From the NCBI GenBank assembly GCA_003141855.1, contig PLNS01000018.1, forward strand, positions 27,443 through 62,097: 34,655 nt of DNA, given 5' to 3'. Position 1 is the first letter of the stretch, and the number at the start of each line of letters is the position of its first letter. The notes below the pieces were generated by a model, which had not been told where the DNA came from, did not search any database, and was given only the letters and a program-made list of their open reading frames with translations. Below, piece after piece: positions 7,829 to 15,575 of this stretch. The translations under genes were made by a program, and so were the position numbers. The DNA comes from Candidatus Bathyarchaeota archaeon (GTDB lineage Archaea; Thermoproteota; Bathyarchaeia; Bathyarchaeales; Bathycorpusculaceae).

Positions 7829-8735
7829 CAGCATTGCCGCGTTTTCTTCTTTTAGGAATCAAAGCAATCACAACTATAACAACAAAAAACAATAGGACGA
7901 AGGCGAAAATTTCTGGATGAATCAGAATCTCAAACATCAAAATTAAGGTTTGAACTACAGGGTTGTTGGCAAGCGTTTGGGGGGAAGCATTTTCTGGTGA
8001 CACCGGCAAACCTTGATAAGTAATATCTGAGGGCAAAATCACCGAGTTCACATTTAACCAATCGTTAACAGGATAAAAGCTGGTCGTATTTAGCTCCCAA
8101 GCAAAAAGCGTGGCAACCCCGTAAACATCCAGCGTAGAAACAGCTTCACCGGAACTTCCCATAGTGTACGTTGAATACATCAAGTCACCCGTGTAATTGC
8201 TATGTCCCAACCCTAAACTATGCCCCAACTCGTGCAGAGCAACATTCTGCATGTCTACCCCGTTCAACGGGCCCCCATGATTAGTGTGCCCTGCAAGGGT
8301 AATCGTAGAATTAATAACGGTGCTTCTATAATTGGGGAAAATTTGTGATAAGCCTACCTCGTCAGTCTTATTGCTTAAGGAAGACTCAGTCCAATTTACA
8401 TACATGTCAAAACCCGACTGCGACTCGTTTGAAACTGTCGATTGAATCCTTAGGCTAGATAAATACGAAAAGTCAGAGTGGTTTGAAGCAAAAGCAGCTA
8501 TAGCATCATTCCATTGACCGATAGCACGAAGCGTAATATTAAGGTAAGCAGGATTCCACCATGACTCGTTATCAGCCGTAACAACGAGAACATTCAACGT
8601 TGAGTGATTCCAAACAAACCCTTGAAGCTGCAAGGAATACTTGTCGGAACTTTGACCCTGAACTCCGCTGCTGCTAACAAAACAAGCTGCCAAAAACAAA
8701 CTTGAAATCCACAAAAACAACAAAAATCTACGCAT
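7812..8735 (-). CDS. Membrane-anchored matrixin-like zinc metalloprotease
   Basis: About 307 residues from the ATG at 8735. The N-terminus is a clear signal peptide (MRRFLLFLWISSLFLAACF). The catalytic motif HELGHSLGLGH (HExxHxxGxxH) lies near residue 168, followed by DLMYSTY with the Met-turn. This is the metzincin/matrixin arrangement. A C-terminal transmembrane helix (FAFVLLFFVVIVVIALIP) and the basic tail KRRKR anchor it with the catalytic domain outside the cell. Many N-x-S/T sites suggest N-glycosylation. A longer reading from TTG at 8786 would add 17 residues before the signal peptide and is less likely. The substrate is unknown; there is no recognisable inhibitory pro-peptide. Confidence 0.85.
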   Translation of the reverse strand: MRRFLLFLWISSLFLAACFVSSSGVQGQSSDKYSLQLQGFVWNHSTLNVLVVTADNESWWNPAYLNITLRAIGQWNDAIAAFASNHSDFSYLSSLRIQSTVSNESQSGFDMYVNWTESSLSNKTDEVGLSQIFPNYRSTVINSTITLAGHTNHGGPLNGVDMQNVALHELGHSLGLGHSNYTGDLMYSTYTMGSSGEAVSTLDVYGVATLFAWELNTTSFYPVNDWLNVNSVILPSDITYQGLPVSPENASPQTLANNPVVQTLILMFEILIHPEIFAFVLLFFVVIVVIALIPKRRKRGNAVKADS

Positions 8736-8962
8736 TCTGTTTCCTATAATAAAAAAGGTGTTTGCCCCCTTTAAGTTTTCTTGCAAGCGTCAAACACGCA
8801 AGGACTCACGTTATTGCTAATAAACTAAACCAAAAAGTATTCTTTTAGCTTTCATTTCAGAGTTAAATAAGTCGCGTTTATTCAGATACTTTTTTATTAC
8901 TTCTGTTCTAAACAGTGGGTTTAAAAGCTTATACTCGTACTGGAGAAAACAAAACTTAAATG

Positions 8963-8970
8963 TTTAAAAA
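8963..8970 (+). promoter_or_regulatory. TATA box upstream of the 8998-9086 inverted repeat
   Basis: A TTTAAAAA-type box about 30 bases before the left arm of the inverted repeat would start a transcript near 8995, giving a leader of about 150 bases before the GT2 gene at 9147. Confidence 0.35.
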
Positions 8971-8997
8971 AGTATATGTGAGACTGTAATGAAAAAT

Positions 8998-9086
8998 AGA
9001 TTTATCTCTTCTAGCATAGCTCGATTGGTAAGGTTTAAGGCTGTTAATTCTTGTATAAATATTGCAGTCTTATCAGAGATAAATCT
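8998..9086 (+). ncRNA. Candidate structured RNA: 12-bp perfect stem enclosing tRNA-like motifs
   Basis: AGATTTATCTCT at 8998-9009 is exactly complementary to AGAGATAAATCT at 9075-9086, with a 65-base interior. Inside are a D-arm-like string (TAGCTCGATTGGTAAGG at 9017-9033) and an Asn-like anticodon-loop string (GGCTGTTAA at 9039-9047). The D stem does not close, no T-loop consensus is present and the outer stem is longer than a tRNA acceptor stem. It is therefore not a functional tRNA by eye. It could be a degenerate tRNA, a structured leader for the GT2 gene or a small RNA. The rest of 8736-9146 shows nothing else. Confidence 0.35.
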
Positions 9087-9146
9087 TGCAATCCTCTCGT
9101 TTGCCATCATTTTATCCAGTAAACACTTGAATCAGGCTGGATACCC

Positions 9147-10403
9147 ATGATAGTTTTCGACATCATATCCATAACATTGCTTGCGGTACTGCTTTTTTGG
9201 ACCCTCTACAACGGCTCAATAATCTACGCGGGTATAAGAAATAAACGCAAACAAATGTCTATGTCAACAGATAACAAAAGTACAGAGCTACCGAAAATTT
9301 CAATCATCGTCCCAACAAAAAATGAAGAAACCGTCATCCGACGCTGCCTAGACGGCATCCTAAACATAGATTATCCAAAAGACAAAATGCAAATAATAGT
9401 AGTAGACGGAAAATCTGATGACAATACCTGCAAAATATGCTCAGAGTTTTCCGAGAAATACCCTGAAAACATCAAAGTTATTTGCGAAAAAACAGCGAAA
9501 GGCAAGCCCGCGGCACTCAACCTTGCCCTACCATACATCAACGGCGAAATAGTGGGCGTTTTTGACGCAGACAGTCTCCCAGAAAAAGAAGTACTATCGA
9601 AAGTTGCCTCCTACTTCACCGATAAAAAAATAATGGCTCTACAAGGAAGAACAACTTCACTAAACGAAAAAAGCAACGCCCTAACACGAGTCATCGCGAT
9701 GGAAGAAAAAGCCTGGTTCCAAGCGCTACTCAGTGGAAGAGAAAAACTCCACTTATTCGTTCCTCTAACGGGAAGTTGCCAATTCGTCAGACGCAGCGTA
9801 GTTGAAGAACTAGGCGGCTGGGATGAGAACTCATTAACAGAAGATGTAGAATTCGCGTTGCGCCTTGTTGAAAAGAAACATCTCGTAAAGTATGCTCCTG
9901 ATGTTTGCTCAGGACAGGAAACACCGAGCAGTTTAGGCAGCCTAGTTAGGCAAAGGGTTCGGTGGTACAGAGGATACATGGAAACCGCCATAAAATACGG
10001 GAGCCTTCTTAATACATTAAATAAAAGAACAGTCGATGCAGAAATTTCTATGGCGGGACCGTTTATGATGGTTGTGTCACTGTTAAGTTACATAAATTGG
10101 TTCTTTGTTGCATTATTCCTCTCTCAAAGCAACCCAATCATAAACTTCACGGGGCTAGTTATAGCCTTAACGGCAGTTTCGTTAGTTTCAGTTGGCATCG
10201 CTTTAACTGCATCTGAGAAGCCAATAAAACTTCGAAACGTTCTCTGGATACCTTCGATTTACTTTTACTGGGTTATTCAGATGTTCATTGCTGGCTGGGC
10301 ATTTCTAAAATTGGTGTTTAGGCGAAAAAGAGTTTGGACAAAAACCGTTAAAAACGGCTCCATGGGGTCTGATGATGCCGTTAAAAACGGTTTATTTTCT
10401 TAA
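9147..10403 (+). CDS. Membrane-bound processive-type GT2 glycosyltransferase (cellulose/hyaluronan synthase-like)
   Basis: This 418-residue protein has one N-terminal membrane helix (3-30), then a GT2 catalytic domain (50-280) with ISIIVPTKNEE, DGKSDDNT, the D140-A-D142 metal motif, TED at 231-233 and Q269-xx-R272-W273 (QRVRW). These are the D,D,D,QxxRW residues of processive synthases. C-terminal membrane helices lie at about 292-320, 325-350 and 360-385. It should polymerise or transfer sugars from an NDP donor at the cytoplasmic face and possibly extrude the chain. It is the first gene of the glycan locus, behind a TATA box and a leader containing the 8998-9086 stem. The C-terminus carries two VKNG repeats. 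Confidence 0.9.
   Translation: MIVFDIISITLLAVLLFWTLYNGSIIYAGIRNKRKQMSMSTDNKSTELPKISIIVPTKNEETVIRRCLDGILNIDYPKDKMQIIVVDGKSDDNTCKICSEFSEKYPENIKVICEKTAKGKPAALNLALPYINGEIVGVFDADSLPEKEVLSKVASYFTDKKIMALQGRTTSLNEKSNALTRVIAMEEKAWFQALLSGREKLHLFVPLTGSCQFVRRSVVEELGGWDENSLTEDVEFALRLVEKKHLVKYAPDVCSGQETPSSLGSLVRQRVRWYRGYMETAIKYGSLLNTLNKRTVDAEISMAGPFMMVVSLLSYINWFFVALFLSQSNPIINFTGLVIALTAVSLVSVGIALTASEKPIKLRNVLWIPSIYFYWVIQMFIAGWAFLKLVFRRKRVWTKTVKNGSMGSDDAVKNGLFS
10345..10390 (+). repeat. Two copies of a 13-base palindromic repeat at the end of the GT2 gene
   Basis: CCGTTAAAAACGG occurs at 10345-10357 and 10378-10390, 33 bases apart. Each copy is itself an inverted repeat (CCGTT/AACGG). They encode duplicated VKNG peptides in the C-terminal tail and can form hairpins in the mRNA near the stop. 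Confidence 0.7.
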
Positions 10404-10443
10404 TGCAAAGGTTAGACGTATTTTGAATGATATAAAAGACACA

Positions 10444-10451
10444 TTTTTTTT
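10444..10451 (+). terminator. T8 terminator after the GT2 gene
   Basis: Eight consecutive T lie 41 bases after the stop at 10403, preceded by the paired palindromes at 10345-10390. Confidence 0.5.
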
Positions 10452-10562
10452 ATCAAAATTTAAACTGGATAAATGATTACTAAATGATTCAATATCTTTG
10501 TTGAACTCTTTATTACCATAATTTTAAATCGCACGTAACAATTAAAAGCTATCAGTTATTTC

Positions 10563-10584
10563 TAACCGATGGAGTGGTCGGTTA
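10563..10584 (+). promoter_or_regulatory. Hairpin with SD-like loop directly before the DUF3131 start
   Basis: TAACCGA (10563-10569) pairs perfectly with TCGGTTA (10578-10584), leaving the loop tggagtgg, which resembles a Shine-Dalgarno sequence. The GTG start follows at 10586. A TATA-like attttaaa lies near 10517-10524. The hairpin could present or mask the ribosome site. Confidence 0.4.
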
Positions 10585-10585
10585 A

Positions 10586-12112
10586 GTGGAGCGGGGAATT
10601 ACGACTAAAAACCAAAGGAAGAGTTTCATGACGAAGTCCAGATTAATCAAAAATAAAAGGCTCCATCCACTCGCAGTCTTCAAAAATACTTTTTCTAGGG
10701 GTTCTTTAGACAGTGTGCGTGAAAGAAAAATTTTTGGACGCAATCCATTGAAACTTGGCATGAAAGCAAGCTCAATCTTAGCGATTGCCATGATAGTCAT
10801 AATGATGGTTTCCGTTTTTGCATGGCTATCGACAGGTACACAAAGCAAGCCAAATATTGTTCAACCTGTAGTAAACGACCCGACAACTGCACCGTCATCA
10901 ACTACAAACCCAACTCAAAAACCAAATACAGTCCAAGAGAGTCGTCCCTGGAACCCAATATCAATTATAACATCAATCGTTGCCCCTACGCCTAAACCTC
11001 CTGGCTTGATAGAATCAAATCCAAACGTTAACGGTCCAGTGTGGAAGGCAGTGGCAGCTAATGCTTGGAACTACTACCAGCCAGACACAGGCGTAGATCG
11101 TAAGACTGGGCTACCCAAAGGAACTTTGACCTATCCCTATTTTACCGATTGGGATTTAGGCGTCTATATTCAAGCTGTTATCGATGCGAATAGAACTGGG
11201 TTAATAGGTAATGATGGCGCTTGGGGCTCTACTGCACGTCTGGAGAAAGTTATGACGTTTCTTGAAACTCGGGAACTAGCAAACAGCACAACGAAGGTTC
11301 CATACTGGTTCTATGGATCTAATGGCGCTGGCTACCTGACACAGTCTAGTGTCGATATTATTGATACTGGGACGTTGTTTGTTGCGCTTAATAATCTTAA
11401 AACTTTTGATAGCAAAAATTTCGCTTTACGTATAGATAACTTTGTTTACAATAAGAACAATAGAACTGATTATGCAGTTTTAGTGCCTGCTATCCAGAGT
11501 AGTGGCGGTTCAACTAGCATCTACGCTTACTACTGTGTCAGTGGGTTTGCATGCTTTTTCCCTGAATTGGCTACCGCTCCGGATACGATATTGAATAGCA
11601 TGCGTAATGCTGGAACTGTTACTACCTATAATGTTTCGTTGCCTAAAGCGGACATTTCATGCGAGCCATTGCTTTACTCATTTTTCAACCTCAATGCCAA
11701 TCCTAAAATAGTGAAGCTAATGAACGAGACTTATTCAGCTCATGAAGCAAAATATAACGCCACAGACCAATACGTAGCTTTTAGCGAAGGAAACAGTCAA
11801 TCCGATTTCGTTTGGGAATGGGTAGTTATGTCTAATGGCTATACGTGGAAAATAACGAATGGTCAAACATATTCTGATATCAACCCTATTATTTACAGTA
11901 AGGTTTCACTGAGTTTTCTGGCTCTCTACAACACAACGTTTGCTCGAAACATGACTATTTATCTTGAGAGAATCCTTCCTGACCCTACAAATGGGTACTC
12001 TGCTGGCGCAGACTATAATGCAAATAGCAATAATGCGAATGCAGTTCAAAGCGTTGACAGTAACACAAATGGCTTAATATTAAGCGCTGCAAGATATGCC
12101 TTACACGCTTGA
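10586..12112 (+). CDS. DUF3131-type extracytoplasmic protein, membrane anchored
   Basis: This 508-residue protein starts at GTG; an ATG at 10628 is an alternative. A basic cytoplasmic N-terminus precedes one transmembrane helix (about 61-82). A Thr/Pro/Ser-rich stalk (85-145) leads to the globular domain. That domain begins AANAWNYYQPDTG and contains YPYFTDWDLGVYIQAVIDANRTGLIG, RLEKVMTFLETREL and VDIIDTGTLFVALNNLK, which read as the (alpha/alpha) repeats of DUF3131, a family found near exopolysaccharide and glycoside-processing enzymes. Numerous N-x-S/T sequons occur. A role in binding, trimming or organising the glycan outside the cell is plausible; catalysis is not shown. It sits between a processive GT2 and a GT-C-like protein. 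Confidence 0.78.
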   Translation: MERGITTKNQRKSFMTKSRLIKNKRLHPLAVFKNTFSRGSLDSVRERKIFGRNPLKLGMKASSILAIAMIVIMMVSVFAWLSTGTQSKPNIVQPVVNDPTTAPSSTTNPTQKPNTVQESRPWNPISIITSIVAPTPKPPGLIESNPNVNGPVWKAVAANAWNYYQPDTGVDRKTGLPKGTLTYPYFTDWDLGVYIQAVIDANRTGLIGNDGAWGSTARLEKVMTFLETRELANSTTKVPYWFYGSNGAGYLTQSSVDIIDTGTLFVALNNLKTFDSKNFALRIDNFVYNKNNRTDYAVLVPAIQSSGGSTSIYAYYCVSGFACFFPELATAPDTILNSMRNAGTVTTYNVSLPKADISCEPLLYSFFNLNANPKIVKLMNETYSAHEAKYNATDQYVAFSEGNSQSDFVWEWVVMSNGYTWKITNGQTYSDINPIIYSKVSLSFLALYNTTFARNMTIYLERILPDPTNGYSAGADYNANSNNANAVQSVDSNTNGLILSAARYALHA

Positions 12113-12243
12113 AGTGCAAACTAGTTTTTTCAACTGTGGTGCAATAATCTAGGCGGTAGTAAATATTTACAAGCGTAAGGCATTTAGGCTGGCAATTGAG
12201 AGTTTATTCACGGTTACGATTTGTTTGACGTTGGAGAAATAAA

Positions 12244-13755
12244 GTGGCAAATGTTCGTTCTATGAAGGATTGGATTACCCAAAATCGGTATATTTTTCCC
12301 CTTCTGGCATTTGTCATACCCTTAGTTGTGAGGGCTATACCTGAGATTTTAATGGGACCCTACATCGTTGGTTTTGATACCATGGGCTTTTATGTTCCAA
12401 ACACTCTGCTGTGGCTACATAATGGCGTAAACTTAGGGGACTTCCTTGCAGCCGCACCACTATTCTACACAATTTTCATGTCAATAGTTGCTGTTGGCGG
12501 ATCACCGGTTTTGGTGCTTAAGATAATTCCGCCGTTGCTTCTCGGCTTCTTAGGTCTATCAATGTATGCATATGCCAAAAGGGGCTTGGGCTGGTCGCCT
12601 TCTAAAAGTGCGTTTGTTGCTCTTTTAGGGTCGATTTATTTTGTGGCTTTAAGAGCCTCGTGGGATCAGCTTCGAGAAGAACTTGGCTTGGTTTTCTTTT
12701 TCGTTGTCCTTATGTTACTTATCAACCCAAAGGAAAAATCGTGGAAACGTTATGCTGTCCTTTCTTTTGCTATGATTGCAGTCGCGTTGTCTCATCAACT
12801 TGCATTGGTTCTTATGTTTGGAGTTATTGTTTTTACAGCCGCATATCAATTGTTCCATAAAGAGTTTATCAGTTCGATTAAACTGATTTTAGTTTCTTTA
12901 CCTGCGACGCTTTATTTTTTCATCGTTTACTTGAGCGGTGTGTTGCAGTCTGGCTTTCTTAATTACTCAACGAATGTTGGGTCACCCTTGGCTACTTGGA
13001 CCGGCTTTACTTCCTATCAATCTATGTTGATAAGCACAGGAGGTTTGTTCCTGTATTGTTTCGTGCTCATCCTGCCTTTAGCGATGATAAGTATTTGGCA
13101 ACTTCGAAATCTTCAACTCGGGTCTTGGTTGCTGTTGAGCTTAATCCTTATACTGGTGCCAATCGCTGTGAGTCCCTATCGTTGGGTACTAATGCTTACA
13201 TATCCGCTTGCATTTTACGCGACAGATACTCTAAGCAGACTCAAGTCAATAAAATGGAAACGCTACAAGCTTACTGCACATCGAATTGCGATATTATACC
13301 TTGTTTTATCAACAGCTATTCTAAGCCTCGGCTACATATTTATGGCTCCAGAACAACCCTTCTTATACTTTAATTCAGAGCACTTCAATAGTTACGCATA
13401 CCAAATTCCAACTTCTATGCTACAAAACACAATATCAATAACTGATTGCCAAGATACCGTCAATGCCCTCCAATGGTTCAAGAATAATGAAAATAGCAGT
13501 TCGCTTTTGCTTACGCATACAGTTTTTTACAGTTGGGCACTGCTTACTCGAAATGAATGTCAGGTGAGGAACTACGGATTTGACGCTCCTGATACGGTGG
13601 CAATGGTGGCTGCGCAGGAAGGGTACTCGCAAATCTACCTAATATGGTGGGTAAATGGGCAAGGATGGTATGGACAACCAACTCTGCCCTCGTCATTCAA
13701 CGAAGTTTATCATAGTGGAAAAATTGCGATCTACAGCTATAATATGAGCCTATAA
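12244..13755 (+). CDS. Multi-pass GT-C-like membrane glycosyltransferase
   Basis: This 503-residue protein starts at GTG with GGAG seven bases upstream (12233-12236), a good ribosome site. A hydrophobic N-terminal helix leads to an outside loop with the motif GPYIVGFDTMGFYVP, whose Asp is where GT-C enzymes place a catalytic acidic residue. Around nine to ten further hydrophobic segments follow to about residue 365. A C-terminal soluble part (about 375-503) contains VNALQWFKNNENSS and YGFDAPDTVAMV. The layout fits lipid-phosphate-sugar-dependent transferases of the PMT/AglB-like superfamily. The exact substrate is unknown. The flanking 13756-13960 gap contains only AT-rich sequence. Confidence 0.7.
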   Translation: MANVRSMKDWITQNRYIFPLLAFVIPLVVRAIPEILMGPYIVGFDTMGFYVPNTLLWLHNGVNLGDFLAAAPLFYTIFMSIVAVGGSPVLVLKIIPPLLLGFLGLSMYAYAKRGLGWSPSKSAFVALLGSIYFVALRASWDQLREELGLVFFFVVLMLLINPKEKSWKRYAVLSFAMIAVALSHQLALVLMFGVIVFTAAYQLFHKEFISSIKLILVSLPATLYFFIVYLSGVLQSGFLNYSTNVGSPLATWTGFTSYQSMLISTGGLFLYCFVLILPLAMISIWQLRNLQLGSWLLLSLILILVPIAVSPYRWVLMLTYPLAFYATDTLSRLKSIKWKRYKLTAHRIAILYLVLSTAILSLGYIFMAPEQPFLYFNSEHFNSYAYQIPTSMLQNTISITDCQDTVNALQWFKNNENSSSLLLTHTVFYSWALLTRNECQVRNYGFDAPDTVAMVAAQEGYSQIYLIWWVNGQGWYGQPTLPSSFNEVYHSGKIAIYSYNMSL

Positions 13756-13960
13756 CACTAAGTGAATTAATCTCTAATTAGAAATTATTCTTATTGCAAT
13801 TAGTTTAAAGGAATTTCTAAATTTCCAGGGAATCTCTTCTCAGGATATCTATAGTCATAAGTTTGTTTCAATTAATTTCGATAATTAAAATAAATTAAGG
13901 CTGCTTAAATTCTAATCTGGTTTCTGAATCATCAAGATTAATTCATTTAATATGTGCACA

Positions 13961-13970
13961 ATTTATAAAT
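13961..13970 (+). promoter_or_regulatory. Strong TATA box for the 131-aa gene
   Basis: atttataaat, preceded by purines, is 52 bases upstream of the ATG at 14022; transcription would start about 13990-13995. Confidence 0.5.
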
Positions 13971-14021
13971 ACTCACCAGTCCGATGTTACTAAAAATACC
14001 TCACTGTAAAGGAAATAAACG

Positions 14022-14417
14022 ATGTTCAAGGCTGCACTTAATCACGGTAGTTTTCCATTCCTTAACAAGAAACAATTGGTAAATCTGAAAACTAAAGCTA
14101 TGCGTTCAGGCGCATGGTTCAAAGTACTTCAAAGAATCGACAGAGTGCTCTTTGATTTAACAATAAGAGTTGTAGATAACATTCGAAGTGCCAAGTTAGC
14201 AAAAAGTATGCTCATGCTCACAAGGAAGTTGGAAAATGCAATGAAAGGTAGCTTTTCAATACGTTTGAGAGAAATCGGTTTGCCTCTGGCTCAAAAAATC
14301 AGTTCCACGGCTCAGAAGATAGGAAATATTTCCGCTAGTACTTGGGCGTTCGATTCTTCGTTCGCCGTCTTTCTGGCTGTGATGGACATTAATAATTCAA
14401 AAATATTTAAACGATAA
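14022..14417 (+). CDS. Small conserved-looking hypothetical protein, helical
   Basis: This 131-residue protein is strongly helical and basic, without a signal peptide. The core runs SGAWFKVLQRIDRVLFDLTI, then SAKLAKSMLMLTRKLENAMKG and REIGLPLAQKISSTAQKIGN, ending SFAVFLAVMDINNSKIFKR. The repeated hydrophobic-basic heptad pattern suggests a helical bundle or coiled-coil that contacts nucleic acid or membrane. I have the impression of having seen small archaeal proteins with this layout, but I cannot name a family. It has its own TATA box and stands alone between glycan genes. Confidence 0.6.
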   Translation: MFKAALNHGSFPFLNKKQLVNLKTKAMRSGAWFKVLQRIDRVLFDLTIRVVDNIRSAKLAKSMLMLTRKLENAMKGSFSIRLREIGLPLAQKISSTAQKIGNISASTWAFDSSFAVFLAVMDINNSKIFKR

Positions 14418-14528
14418 TAAAGATAAAATGTTGATATGCAATTATCCTATCTATGTTGAGTTTAAGGGGTTTTTCCTTAATGTACCTCTTAGATTCGCAA
14501 ATGTTAAATCCTTATCCTTCGCTCATTA

Positions 14529-14536
14529 CTATAAAA
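14529..14536 (+). promoter_or_regulatory. TATA box of the GT2/radical-SAM operon
   Basis: ctataaaa lies about 27 bases upstream of the ATG at 14557, consistent with a leaderless transcript for the operon running to about 18847. Confidence 0.55.
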
Positions 14537-14556
14537 AACAATAGTGTGTTTACAAC

Positions 14557-14802
14557 ATGAGCCAAGATGGATTCAACAGGATTGCAGCTAAAATCAAAGA
14601 GTATGTTAAAGAGAACTGGGGCGCACCATTTATAGTAGGGTTTATTGTGCTTTTGCTCAATGCCGCAGTTTTCTTATCTGTAGGTTTATCTTATTTAGCT
14701 GATACCGTAGCTGTCTATGCGTATTATGCTTTAGTTGCCGGGGTCTTATTACAACTTGTTTGCTTTTTGAAATATAGGAAAAAAATCGGTGAGACTTTTT
14801 AA
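14557..14802 (+). CDS. Small two-helix membrane protein preceding a GT2 gene
   Basis: This 81-residue protein has an amphipathic, charged N-terminus (1-24), two hydrophobic helices (about 27-46 and 50-71) and a basic tail (KYRKKIGETF). The stop codon TAA shares its last base with the ATG of the following GT2 gene (TAATG), so translation is coupled. Small membrane subunits are often found next to dolichyl-phosphate-type GT2 enzymes and may anchor them or assist lipid-sugar flipping; this role is inferred from context only. Confidence 0.7.
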   Translation: MSQDGFNRIAAKIKEYVKENWGAPFIVGFIVLLLNAAVFLSVGLSYLADTVAVYAYYALVAGVLLQLVCFLKYRKKIGETF

Positions 14803-15575
14803 TGACTCAAGTAGAATTATCATTTGTTATCCCAGCATACAATGAAGAAGAATTCATCGAGGATACGCTTGAAACAATAGATGCCGTTATCATGAACAAG
14901 AATTTGTCGTATGAAATTGTGGTAGTAGATGATGGTAGCGGAGACAACACTTTAGCAAAAGCAAAGGTATACGCTGGTAGAAATGGTCATGTAAAAGTGG
15001 TAAGTTACAGCAAGAACGTTGGAAAAGGGTATGCTGTAAAGACAGGTTTCATGAAAGCTAACGGGAATGTTGTAATTTTTGCTGATAGTGACATGGAAAT
15101 TGACTTAAAAACAATTTCAAAATATCTTGAAGCCCTAAAGTACGGTGACATCGTTATAGCTTCTAAACGACATAGCAACTCGCACGTAAAAGCGCCAATA
15201 TCTAGAAAAATTTTGAGCGCGAGCTTCAATGGCTTAGTTCGTCTTCTTACAGGAGTGCCTCTCAAAGATACCCAGTCGGGGCTTAAAGCAATGAAAAAGA
15301 GTGCGTTCATAAACATTTTTCCCAGATTAGCTGTAAAACGTTATGCTTTCGATGTTGAGTTACTAGCTGTCGCACATCTTTACGGCTTAAAAGTGGTAGA
15401 GATGCCTGTAAATATCAAATTAGACTCCAAATTTAAGCCGAAAGAGATGTGGCGCATGTTCGTTGATTTGCTTGGAATAGCTTACAGGTTGCGGATTATC
15501 CATTGGTATCAACGGTCACTTGCTGAAAAAAACGGTCTTCAAAACATGGTTTCATTTGTTCTTCGTGAACCTTAA
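14802..15575 (+). CDS. GT2 glycosyltransferase, dolichyl-phosphate sugar synthase-like (ALG5/AglD type)
   Basis: This 257-residue protein contains ELSFVIPAYNEEEFIEDTL, VVVDDGSGDNT, the D95-S-D97 metal motif in IFADSDMEID, and TGVPLKDTQSGLKAMKK, the characteristic block of ALG5/DPM1-like enzymes. It lacks C-terminal membrane helices. It likely transfers a sugar from a nucleotide donor to a polyprenyl (dolichyl) phosphate at the cytoplasmic face, making donors for GT-C enzymes such as those at 12244 and 28570. It is coupled by TAATG junctions to the genes before and after. Confidence 0.88.
   Translation: MTQVELSFVIPAYNEEEFIEDTLETIDAVIMNKNLSYEIVVVDDGSGDNTLAKAKVYAGRNGHVKVVSYSKNVGKGYAVKTGFMKANGNVVIFADSDMEIDLKTISKYLEALKYGDIVIASKRHSNSHVKAPISRKILSASFNGLVRLLTGVPLKDTQSGLKAMKKSAFINIFPRLAVKRYAFDVELLAVAHLYGLKVVEMPVNIKLDSKFKPKEMWRMFVDLLGIAYRLRIIHWYQRSLAEKNGLQNMVSFVLREP

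Noticed and set aside
9001-9086. Functional tRNA-Asn gene
   Set aside because: The D stem does not close, there is no T-loop consensus and no tRNA-length acceptor stem or CCA context. I kept it only as a candidate structured RNA.
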